A DNA stretch of 64,000 nucleotides from the NCBI GenBank assembly GCA_963920765.1, contig OY987248.1, positions 1,183,001 through 1,247,000 of the forward strand, given 5' to 3'. The notes under the pieces were generated by a model. That model saw only the letters and a program-made list of their open reading frames with translations. It was not told the DNA's origin and ran no database searches. Source of the stretch: Ulota crispa (Eukaryota > Streptophyta > Bryopsida > Orthotrichales > Orthotrichaceae). This document shows, piece after piece, positions 11,224-22,080 of this stretch (the first letter of the stretch is position 1; each line of letters begins with the position of its first letter). A program made the position numbers and the translations under genes.

Positions 11224-11458
11224 CCCCTACAGGACTGAGCGTGCAGCTGCGACCAATACAATACGGAATATTTTTTTTGTACTTGGAATGGATCCACACC
11301 TTTATTACATTTGAGATCAACAAAGAAGTTGAATAATAGATCAAAGCGGTTCTAGCGGTTCTAGTGAGCTACTTGAGATCCCAAATTAAAACTTCTTATT
11401 GGTAGCAAATACCGATTATACAGCAGTGTATATACTATACCCTATGGTCCTTTATGGG
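11224..11458. mobile_element. TTAA MITE, family B copy 2
   Basis: The left end CCCCTACAGGACTGAGC follows TTAA at 11220-11223. The right end TTTATGGG is followed by TTGA, a one-base decay of TTAA. The interior is the inverse of the 4548 copy. The stretch 11463-12234 downstream of the MGST3 stop shows no further gene. Confidence 0.7.
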
Positions 11459-12234
11459 TTGAAAGACTCCTGAAGTTACTACATATCTTCCACCAATGTT
11501 TCCCAAAAAACCGCCAATCCATTTCAAATCTTCAAGATACTTACAAGAAGTGAGGGACCTTCAAGTTCTCGAATGAGATCCACAGCCATAATGGTGTTGA
11601 CAAACGTTGATGAGCATGCTAAACTCACTTGGATTTGTAAACGCAACTTTGCGCTTGGCAAAGACTACAAGGACTACAAGCATGGTGGAGCAACATAAAT
11701 GCTGTTGCAAAAAGAAAATAAGACTTTGCAACCGTACTTTTCAAGAGTTGAAAGTGTTTCAACTGAAAGAGTAATCATAGCTGAAACTGCCCAAACTTAA
11801 GAGGTCGAAAAATGAATGAATCTTTTGGTTGGGTCTTAGCTGATTCAAGCCTTCATTGATACATGTGAACTGTTATCCAACAAGATTGCAAATTCATTGC
11901 GAAGCAAAAATGCATGAACAAAGAAGTCCACTTTGGATTGACAGACAACTTTAAGAGAATTCTCTTTAATCAACCTTTGTTGACCATAGCATTGAGCAGT
12001 TCACCTACGCAAAACTAAATGACAAAATTTGAAACCAAAATCACGTGAGTCCAGAAAAGCATAATAATTGCCCAGTCCCATGCAAAACCTAACAAAATTG
12101 CACATTTCCTTGATACAAGCAGGTACAGTAATAGATGCCCCAGTCAGCATACCAGTAGTATCATGTTTCAGCCATTATAACTGTGAAGAATACATGTTTG
12201 AAGGTTTACTTCAATACAAAGAAATTGAACTCAG

Positions 12235-15232
12235 CTAAGCAGACAACAGAGGCATAACAGCCTTCACTCCAAACACTAAACCTGAAACAAGCAATCCCAA
12301 CATTCCAAAGTTGTGAAAGGCGCCCCTTAGCCTCTTCTTAGGCTCCCCAGTGTAATACCTGCCAGCGTCATAGCAATAAAACACCCAAAAACATGTTATT
12401 TCAAAGATGTTAGGTAGAGGGTAGTAAAACCTTCACAGACCTACTCCTGTCTCTCCTATTGACTAACCCCAGCATCTCACCTCTTCCAATACACTTTGAC
12501 TGGTCTTCAATTAGCATGTTGGTTATAAGTACAACTTTAGCTAAATGTTTAAGATCACTGACCTTTCAAAGAAAAATAGGATTGTTGAACATCCGTGGCA
12601 ATGCATTTACAACCTCTCAAATTGAATTTCATAAAGAAAATTTGCCACGTGATAAATATTTGATCTCAAGAAACTTAGCTGTATTACCCAAAGTGGCATT
12701 TTCATAGCACTCTCCAGAAGTCACACTTTTACATATTGGTTAAGAAGCTTAAAGTGACGCTAATACTACCCTCTGCCTTACGAAAAGTACCATCACGTTG
12801 CAACCGTTTGTTCGTATAACAAAAGAGGTAACCTTCACATGCTGAAAAAGAGGAGAGTTGCAAAAATTACCCGAGTGAGTAGACCACGCGTCCAGCTATC
12901 CAAAGCATGCCGAACCTGCACAAACAAACCGGATCATGTATGAGCACCCCACCGCAGAACTTAAAAGACATCAACCCCAATAGGAGTTGAACTAAATGTT
13001 CACACTTGGTTTTAAGAGGGGTAGTAGCAAAGGAAAATTAGATGCATTTAGACACACCTTTAGACTGCATTCATATTGGTAATACCCCTCCTAACACCAA
13101 GTGTAAACATACACTTAGCATTGAGGCTCTTGAGAAAGGTAAACAATGTACCACAAGTGCAAGGAAATTATACCCTATACCTTTACAAATAGAAGTAAGT
13201 TTTGAAGGTTACTCATGGACACTTAGCTTCTCCAAAGTGGACATTCTATATTATACTTGGGCAATCAGGGGTTAATTGCAAATCGGAGGCAAAGTCATTA
13301 TAAGCAACTTGACACAGCAATGGTGGTGGTAGTAGTGGTGGCTTACGCAGAGGCAGTGATCGGGTAAGCAAGTCCAGCAAGAACGAGCAATGCCAAGAAT
13401 GCAGGATAACTTTCCAGAGTGTTCTGGTGTGCACGCTGGTAACAGTCGAACAAAGAGTTTTCTTTATCTTCATACATCTGGAGAAGCATGCAAATACACA
13501 GTCCGTGAATAAGGGATTATACAATCATCAACGTGTAGAAGTTTTGTTACTTGATCTAATAAAATCTAACGTTTTCGTAAACTACTAATTAAACGATGCT
13601 CTAAAAACTGGGGTTTCATCACTGACCTTAGGATAAGGCACGCCACTCCTCTTCCTTTGGAGAGACACCTGCATTTGCACCAGAAACTTAAGTCAAAGCT
13701 TCATACATAATTTTCATAGGTCGCCTCTTGGGAGGTCACTACCCTTATAATCAATCGCATGGTACGATTCTACTAGACATAAGTATTTCGGTTGTGTGAT
13801 GAGTTTAGGATCATTTACAGCAACCAATCTCATTGCAAAATTGTGTTAGCGGCCCTTGGATTTTCATAAAGAGCTTTGATTCAAGTGTTGGTACCAGCAC
13901 ATCAAATTTATCCAGACAGATTGCTGTCAAAATTCAAAACAATGATATCTCGGCTTATTCTTCCTAATGTAAGCAACAGCGGCTTTCCATAATCCCAGAG
14001 CGATGTTAACACAAAATACTGGTCTGCACACACCAACCTAAATGAAGAGCCCAAAAATCTCGCACAATGAGTAAGGTAGGAGTACCCGCTCACCATTAAT
14101 GTCCCCATCCCTGATACCTACTTGTGTCAGTGACTGAATACAATTTAAAAAATAGGTTATGGGTGACAAAGTGATGATTTTGGGTGACTGGCATGACAAT
14201 TTTGAGTGCTCCATTTCCCTATTTAAGAACTCCTCAAATAGTATTATGAACATATGAACATACTAAAAATCTCAGTAAGAGTCTTTTTTTTAACATCTCC
14301 TACACACAACTATACATTTTCAATGATTTTAAATTTCCAATTACAACTATTTGTTTGCAAAAAAAATTTGAACTTTCAAATTGATGCCAATATTTTCAAA
14401 TTTCCTCTTCCTAACTTAACACTGTTTTTTTGAAAGTTCATCAACTGATTTTCCTACCCCCAAAATCCTTAATTTCACGCTTATGGGTGCTCCTACCTTA
14501 CGTACAGATTCTACGAATGAATGCCCCTCAATACCAGATCATATAAAAGCTTCGAACCTTTTATATTAACTTCCGACTCCGGACTCCGAATTATGCCTCA
14601 ACTTTAATGGACTAGACTCCTCCTCGATTTGCTTACAAGAACGTTTAAAAATCTAGAGTACAAACCACCAAGGTCCAAGAGAAATATTTGAGTTTTTCCA
14701 GTTGATTTCTTTCAATCCCCATATTAAACCGGTTTATCAAGAAACTGTTTTGATTGTTTTATCTATTTCATACTATAAATAAATTTAAACATTCTTAACC
14801 AATTTTTAGCCGACTTTTACAAATTACAAACGGTTTTTTTCATTTCAACCAGCTAGCTGTGAACTAGTGGTCGGTTCTTCCCGGACCTTGGAAACCACGC
14901 TCAGCGCTTGAAGTGTCGTAATTCTGTGTGGTAACATTAGTTGTCCATGATTATTCAGAATCGAGATCAGAGAAACCGATTGAACAAGAACCGGGAGTGC
15001 ATGCTAATAAAAAGAGGCAAGCAATGAGAGAATGGAATGATACCTGAACCATCTGCCATTGAGTGAGGATGACGCTGGCGGAAGCAGTCAAGACCACGTA
15101 CCCGAACTCCGGCGGCACGGCGAACCCCGCCGCTGTCACGACGGGCGTCATTCCGCGTGAAGACGACGACGATGCTCCCACCCAGCTGGGCGTTGTGGGC
15201 ATCTTCAATCCTAGGAACGAGGAGGATCCCAT
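12235..15232 (-). CDS. MGST3: Microsomal glutathione S-transferase 3 (MAPEG family)
   Basis: Five exons join in frame: 15232-15044, 13668-13627, 13477-13347, 12915-12871 and 12358-12235, giving 176 residues, with GT-AG at every intron. The MAPEG core is clear: PPEFGYVVL starts the first membrane helix (about residue 40), and a short basic loop RKRSGVPYP follows. The family signature RAHQNTLE is at 92-99, then helices ending in GRVVYSLGYYTGEPKKRL and a last hydrophobic helix before LLSA. MGST3 proteins are trimeric ER-membrane enzymes that conjugate glutathione or reduce lipid hydroperoxides. The roughly 36-residue Ser/Thr-rich N-terminal extension before the core is longer than usual (the family is about 150 residues) and might be a sorting peptide. 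Intron 1 carries a TA-type MITE. Confidence 0.93.
14074..14498. mobile_element. TA-flanked MITE, family D, in MGST3 intron 1 (425 bp)
   Basis: Ends are AGGTAGGAGTACCCGC and GGGTGCTCCTACCT, flanked by TA at 14072-14073 and 14499-14500. This fits a Tc1/mariner-type (Stowaway-like) non-autonomous element. Many copies occur in the window. It is removed with the intron, so no coding effect is expected. Confidence 0.75.
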
Positions 15233-15511
15233 CTTGAGCTAGTTCGCTACACAACACAACTGCTTAGAATGGTTGGGAAATGCGCTGCAACAAAAGAGTA
15301 GAACGATCAGCAATGTGATGCAGGAAACATGCGGGTGAGCGCTCTCCAGCACGCCTCCTGTAGAGCTTGCAAAAACTACGTGATCTCGGCTTCCAGAATG
15401 GCGGGATCCCGTTGCTGTCAAACAGTTCGCGTTCACACCCGCGGTGACACCTGGCACGTACTTACAGCGCAGCTTATAACCAGATATCATCATGCTTCAG
15501 TTGCATGCAAA

Positions 15512-15805
15512 GTGCCGCTCTTCATATCTTGGGAGGATGCATTGCTTGGCAAATTCAAGACTCCATTATATAGAGCCAAAGAACTTCAATACCTTTATGA
15601 ACACCATCCATGGGACTTGCTTCGTGGGTATCTGATTTGGTTCATATGGTTAGAAAGGTGTCGAAGAAGATTTAACAAAGAGCCCCCAGCTCTAGATCGA
15701 ATACAGATAGTAGGGGTAGTCACGGCACTTTCTTGGGCGAGTGTGAAGAATGAGAATGCAGACGTGTCGCGTTGCTGGTGGCTGCCGGAGCTTGCAATTT
15801 GCTAA
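15512..15805 (+). pseudogene. LINE-like reverse-transcriptase C-terminal remnant (tentative)
   Basis: The frame reads FISWEDALLGKF...HHPWDLLRGY followed by WFIWLERCRRRFN. A diverged, frameshifted relative at 54.6-55.0 kb has FTSWDDVLLGDF and WFLWLELCGKVFQ. The W-x-x-W-x-x-R pattern before an F recalls the C-terminal region of plant non-LTR retrotransposon proteins (zf-RVT area), but no catalytic motif is present. The two copies show that this is a dispersed family. It starts only about 280 bp from the divergent MGST3 start codon. Confidence 0.4.
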
Positions 15806-18800
15806 GTAAGCTAAACTTTTTAGAGTCTCATTATTCTCCTTTGGAGGTGAAAAATGGAATGGAGAATGAGTTAGCGTGTGAACTTCTTACCAAGGTTTGC
15901 TTGTTTTTCTTACTCGTGAATTGCTTTTCACCCTAACTCTTTCTTGCTCCTTCAATTGCTGGCCGTGCTACCTTTCTTTAAGTAAACCATTCTCCATTCC
16001 CCATTCTCCACTCTCCATCACACACACAAATGGGGTGTCACAGCATCTTCACAAAGAACGAACTCCTATTGGCTCCTACTTTCACTCAACTGATTCTCAA
16101 TCTCCATTCTCTTTTCATTCTCCAAGAAGCCGTGACTACCCCTAGTGATTCACAGATAGCTCTTGACTTAGCTTATAGAAAACAATGGATTAAGGTAACC
16201 CCACCCATTCCCGACCGTGTGACAAACCCGACCTCTGTGTGCCCAGGGTTTTCATTTCAAAACTAAAATGAAAATCTTAGGTACATAGGGGCCAGGTATG
16301 TTAAATGGTTGGTTATGGGTGGTGTTACCTTAGTGATCCACCAATTTTTGGTGGGACAGCAGGAACCTCAATACTATGGATGTACCAACCACCATTGTAC
16401 TTTGTAAATCAATAATGTAACAAACTTAGGTGACCGTCTCGGGACGTACCCATGTTTTTTCCGTCATGGGTTTTTGACAAAATATATATATAAAATCATA
16501 ACTAGGTAGTTATATTGTTTGTTCAATAGGGGGATGGCAAACCTCAAAGTTTTTCACCCAATAACTTCAAGTGCCTTCACCCCATAACTCAATAACTTTG
16601 ACAAGTTGTTTGGTATGATAACTCTATTGTGCACCTTGGGATAGGGTTTTTTTTCTTGGCAAATTTTTGTCCAAAACTTACCTTAAATTGACCCTAGCCA
16701 TAATTATACTAAGAAATTTGGGTGAAATAATGGATGAAATAGCCACCTCCCTCCTTCTACAAACATGTAGTTTGCCAATTTTTGGATGAAAATTGTTTAT
16801 ATTAGTAAACTTATTGGATGAACATGCACAAATTGTTCATTCATTCCAAATTTAGCCCATTTTTCATTACAAGCGCACTTTATGGGGTGCCGTTTGCATT
16901 ACCTTGCCCAAATCAAAAAATTAACCTTGGCTTGGGAGGTGCCTCAAATGAGTTCTGCCCCTTTTTTACAAAAGGTTATCAGGTGATCTTATAGTGTTCC
17001 TCTTTGCTAATAAGGTGACCTAGTTCAACAATTGCTTGTGGACAAGCGTGCAGGGAAGTGCCTCCTTGACTTGCTTAATGAGTGCGCTATGCTATGATAG
17101 GTAGGGTATGATTGCATGTGGGTTGGGGAGCAAGATGATGGGATAGGGAAAAAGAAAAGGATGCAAAGAAAGCAACCATAGTTATCAAGTGGATTGTGAA
17201 GCTTTGTGAGGGTGACAACTTTGTAGGCTGTATGAGCAACCACTCCATAACTCTAGGAGAATTTTGGAATAAAGTTATCTAGAAATCAAAAGTTTGACAC
17301 CCACTTGTATATTGATAATGCTTTTTAAAGTTTTGGTATTTATAATGTTGTTTGTTCTATTACTTAATTCATTTTAATTTCTCATTTAATTGAAAATCAA
17401 TGTTCATGTTGAGTGTAAATGTTGGATACTATTTTAGTGTAAGTTAAACTATCATGATACTAATTTAAGGCCTTTATGAAATTTAATTGAAAGATATCGT
17501 TCATGTTAACATTTAATGTTGATAACACTAATAGTGTTGTTGACATTCAATGTTCCAATTTGTAATTGGTACTGCTAATACTAAACATCATTTTTAGTGT
17601 AGTGTAGCCAAGGTGTCATATGAGGCTATAGAAAGTCAACAAGGGAATTTTAAACCACTCGTTTAGAATTTCAACAATCTCAATCTTAAATTTGAACGGT
17701 GGTAGAATTTTCTTAAAAAATTCCATGACTAGTTCACACATTCCATTTGGATAAAAATGCAAGAAGTTCAAGCAGAATGAAGTTTAGTCATAAAAAGAGT
17801 TAGAGCTAGATAAAAAGAATTCAAGCTCATTTAATCAAATTGCAACACGAACCCTACCATTTTATAAAAACCTAAAATTGAACACCAAGAAGAAAAACTC
17901 AATTTAAATCAACGAGATTGCAGTAATCAAAACATGTAGTTTTTGGTTCAATTAAGAACCAAAATTCTTGTTATATCACAAGAAGAAAATTGTTTTAGAA
18001 TCCACTAAAAATGTAAAGTAGTTTATGTTGAGTTTCATGTTTCTAACGCAAAATTTTGCATTGTTCAATAAAATTTTAGGTTAGAAACATAGAACTCAAC
18101 ATAAACTACCTTACATTTTTTGGTGGATTATAACACAATTTTGGATATATGCATATGTCCATTATTGATGAAAATAAGCTAATCAAAATCTACAAGGTGT
18201 AATTATCAAACTTAGCTTTAATGCAACTTAAAGTTTTAGGACTGGAGTTTTGAGTGAATTTAGACAAATCAATCAAATTTGTTAAAATTTACATTTGAGG
18301 TTTTTTTAAAATTTAAAATATACAAAATAATTTCAAAAAATATTTGTTCATTGCTTGAAAGGCACAATTGGATCGGACAAATGCTAAACACCCAATTTAA
18401 GATTTCAAATGAAATTACATAAAATATGATTCTAGACATTTTATCTTAAAGGTGGAGATATTTGCACTCATACTTGATTTCAAAGTTAATTTGACTTTTT
18501 ACCTAGACAATTAATTTTAAATCCCAATTCCTTACCTTTGATAAGATCATAGCAATTGCAAATGGGATACTTTCATTATTAAGCATTGAAAAAAAGAGGA
18601 AATCTAATTTCAAGGGCTTACAACTTCAAATATAATGATTTCATACCTAATTACTCTTAAGATTAACTAATTGGACATGTCTATCATGGTGAAAATTATT
18701 TATATGTGAAGGTGGGCTAGCAATTTCATCATGTCAAAGGATATATTGTGGAGGGTGCAAAAAAATAGTAAGCTTACTTTCTTGGAATATTTGAATAGTG

Positions 18801-20612
18801 AGCACCTAGCTTACACTTTAATTTGTGTCATTTATGAAATAATTAAGAAAACAAGTGTTCACACTTTTGGATATAGGAGCCTAGCTTTAAATTGGGTTAT
18901 ATATATTTTAGATGCCACCCAAAAATCAAAAACTTGCTATCAAATGCTCTTAAATCCACTTCATGTGCTTTTTGTCATTATAGTTTTTCATAATATGTTA
19001 CATGTGTTGAGAGCATGTGTGAAAATTTTCAAACTAATAGGACCTTTTTTTGCAGCAATCAAAATTGCCAATTTGGAAAAGAAATCACATGTTTTATCAT
19101 AACTTCTTGTTGATTTTTTTAGTAGTTTTGAGAACAAGCGTGCCAAAAAGGTATTCCTTGGGCACAAGCTTTTTCAAAAATTTAGAAGGATTCATGCCAA
19201 TTTCCTTCACAATTGAGAGCCCAAAAAGTTTATGTTGCCAAAAAATGTTATTGTTCCTTTAGGATTAATTTTAAAAAATCTATCTTTTTTTTTAGAATAT
19301 TGTGGACAAGAGTTTTGAACACTATTATTATCTAATTGTACAAAATCTAATACAATAATCTAGAAACATGTAGCTAGATGAAAGAAGATAAGTGTTGTGT
19401 GCATAGGTCAAGGTTAAAATTTATTCATTGTTCAAAATTTGAATGCTTTGTATTTGATGATTGAATCTTGCAAGAGATCATTTGACCTTTGTACAATCGT
19501 TGCTTATTGAAATTATCATTGTTTGGAGGGTTATTAAATGTTATTGAAATATGTTTCTAAATAGTTTTTTGAACATAAGACACGTCATCTTTTATTTTAA
19601 ACTACATAAATGTAAGCAAATATAAAAGTCTAGTTTTTATGAAATGGCATTGATTTGTTTTAAATACAACTCCAAAAGTTCTTTATATGATTTTTTAAAT
19701 TAGGTTGAAATCAAACACTCAATCCACACAAAAGAACAACCATCCATGTATGAATATTTCTAAACCACTAAACGTCAAAATAATCATTTTTAAAAAATAT
19801 TTCTTTTTGTGGAATTTCTTTAAAATATGTAAAATGGTGTTTTTGGGTTGATGAATAAAAACAGTATAGTATTTTGATTCCATACTGGTATACTTACTAA
19901 TTGTATGAATTATGAACAAAATCATGTTATATGTATCTAGTTCTTGTGTATTAAGGTTTCATGTTTATGACACTCCATTTGAATTAGTTAAATTGAAAAT
20001 TGATAATTGTGTATCTCTAAACTAGTGTGCACTTGTAAAAACTTTTACAATTTTATTCAAGTTTTTGTTATCAGTTAGAATTTAGAAGTCCAGCATAACA
20101 AAAATTGCAAAAGCATCAGATTTGCCAAGAAGAGCATCTTTAAGGCTTATACTGTGTACAAAAATGATAAGTTTGATAAATCAATGAATTTTTCATAAAA
20201 TTAGAATCCTTACTTGTGTAACTTAATAGTTCAAATTAAAGTTGTGTATGATATATGTATATATACAAATATTTGCTAATATGTTTTTGATTTTCTTAAA
20301 GTCCTGAAAATATTGGGTTTTTAAATTATTTTTCTAAGTATTCAAAGAATATTGAAATTATAACATTGTTTAAAGCTAAGTATCTATAACTACGTTTTTA
20401 GTATAATACTAAACAAAAGAGTCTATCAAAGAAATTTGCTAGGAAATCAAATCCATTCTATAACATTAATTTGTTGTTGTTTATGATTTTGTGAAAAAAG
20501 TTGGTACAACTTCTTGTAGATTGTGTAATATTTTGTTGCATCATATTGATGTGGGCACTCTGTTTAGCTTTTCATTTTAGAAAATCAGCTTGTTCATTTC
20601 AAAGTTCAATGT
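15806..20612. other. Long AT-rich stretch, no supported gene
   Basis: Nearly 5 kb without a recognisable gene. An open frame of 123 codons at 18731-19102 (+) has AT-driven composition and no family resemblance. A strong hairpin lies at 17989-18140. Otherwise I see only low-complexity A/T tracts. Confidence 0.55.
17989..18140. repeat. Hairpin with about 70-bp arms
   Basis: The left arm 17989-18058 and the right arm 18071-18140 are near-perfect inverted complements (for example AACATAAACTAC in the right arm against GTAGTTTATGTT in the left), with a 12-bp loop. It is probably a small foldback element. Confidence 0.8.
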
Positions 20613-21047
20613 CTAGAGTCTTCGACGTCTATGGTGTCTACGATGGCTATGTCTTCTTCTAGGGCGGCTATGACGTTTTCGACTTTGACGGCGTTTATAG
20701 TAACGACCTTTTCGACGTCGAAGTTTGTGATAACGTCGATGTGTTTTGCTAACGCCATGAGGAAAAGCTCGACGACGACGACTAGGGACACCTTCATCTT
20801 CTTCAGGATTGCCTCTAGCTAACTTGTAAATTCCACCATTTTTCTCAATTTTGCCCTTTTCCACCAATCCTTTCAATGTAGTTGTCAACATTTTATTTTT
20901 AATTGCATCAACCTTGCTATTTGAACTCTTAAGTTCTAAGCGTTTACGTATTTGTGCTAAGCTTGCTCCTTGTTGTTGCTTCAAAACCATGAGGGTGTTT
21001 TGAAGCACTAAAGCCTTGGAATGCCAAGGCTGCTTCATTTTTGACAT
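20613..21047 (-). CDS. H1/H5-like winged-helix protein with protamine-like arginine tail
   Basis: A single uninterrupted frame encodes 144 residues. Residues about 10-76 look like a compact linker-histone globular (winged-helix) domain: a hydrophobic first helix (LVLQNTLMVLKQQQGASL), then LKGLVEKGKIEKNGGIYKL, which matches the H1 pattern L-x-x-LVxKG-x-(L/I). A short acidic linker (PEEDEG, 81-86) leads to residues 89-144. This tail has 24 Arg in 56 residues, plus His, Lys, Ser and Tyr, and contains almost no Ala or Pro. Ordinary plant H1 tails are long and Lys/Ala/Pro-rich, so this is unlike somatic H1. H1-derived protamine-like proteins that compact sperm chromatin are known from plants with motile sperm, and I infer that role here. 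The lack of introns fits a small histone-like gene. No dedicated promoter signal is evident. Confidence 0.7.
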   Translation of the reverse strand: MSKMKQPWHSKALVLQNTLMVLKQQQGASLAQIRKRLELKSSNSKVDAIKNKMLTTTLKGLVEKGKIEKNGGIYKLARGNPEEDEGVPSRRRRAFPHGVSKTHRRYHKLRRRKGRYYKRRQSRKRHSRPRRRHSHRRHHRRRRL

Positions 21048-21555
21048 ATTTTTGGATACACTAATTGACTAAAATAAAATAATACATAGGAAAAAACTAT
21101 AATACTTGTGCAATGATGTAAAATCAAGAGTGAAAAGGAAGAAAGATCAAGGATTCAATTGAAGCGATGCTATCCTTGAAACACTTCATCCCCATTGGTA
21201 TTCAAGAAAAAATTCATACCAAACAACACCACTTGCAACTCTTTGTTGTGTCCTTTCTTCACTTGACTTTTCATCTCATTCCATGGTACACCATTGATGT
21301 CATTTGAGATCTCACCAATGTTATGCAAATCTAATATATAAACATACAAACAAAATGAACAAACAAAATAACACTTAACAAACCAAAAAGAATAGACCTA
21401 TGCAATCAATATCCATTGGTAGTATAGTTTGAAATTTGATACTTGCATAATATTGAAACTTTTCAATACCAAATTTACTTCACATTTGCATTTGCATATT
21501 TGAGTTACATATTTGTACTAAAAATTATATACTATACCAACGTCTCCACTACTGC
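21048..21555. other. Upstream flank of the H1-like gene, with an unassigned short frame
   Basis: On the minus strand a frame of about 55 codons, ending at 21170 and preceded by a possible acceptor (TATTAG near 21335), reads EISNDINGVPWNEM and then NKELQVVLFGMNFF. I do not recognise it. It could be an exon of an unknown gene or part of a decayed transposon. Confidence 0.25.
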
Positions 21556-21559
21556 TTAA

Positions 21560-21801
21560 CCCCTAAGCGCCCCACAACCCCAAATATTGCCTCTTACAAT
21601 TGAAAAAGTTCTATACTTGACTATTATAATCTTTTCATCAATAAAGACAAATCATATGTCCTTTTTTCCTGTACTTTTGTGCCTATATCCCATACCAATC
21701 AATATGGCTAGATTTTATGAATCTCGTTTGTCATGACAAAATAGTTAAATTGAGTGTGACTAGGTCTGCATTTTGGTGAATATGGCCTGGGCGCTCAGGG
21801 G
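21560..21801. mobile_element. TTAA-flanked MITE, family A short form (242 bp)
   Basis: The ends CCCCTAAGCGCCCC and GGGCGCTCAGGGG lie between TTAA at 21556-21559 and TTAA at 21802-21805. The terminal 13 bp match the 754-bp family at 1707, but the interior differs, so it is a deletion derivative or a separate subfamily. Confidence 0.8.
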
Positions 21802-22080
21802 TTAACAGTTGAAATACGTGCGTTTTGGAAAAGGCTATAATCTCATATTATACTCCTATGCATGCTCAGATTAGCAATTTGATCCTTCATTGCCCATCGG
21901 TTCTTGGTTAAAATTGATTAGCATTCAATATTCCATACTTTTAAAAGGTAAATCAGTAATCTCCTATAATTATTAAAAAGAATGTATAAAGTTCTTTCAC
22001 AAAACTAATGTTGTGCTTAACTACCCAGACGCTAATCCTAAACATGATGGTATACTAAGTGATGTCCAAATACACTGGTT

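Noticed and set aside
18731-19262. Two overlapping frames of 123 and 70 codons as a gene
   Set aside because: Composition follows the AT-rich DNA, there is no recognisable domain, and no splice model joins them convincingly.
20606-20822. Frames overlapping the H1-like tail on both strands
   Set aside because: Shadow frames of the arginine codons; only the 144-codon frame includes the winged-helix part.
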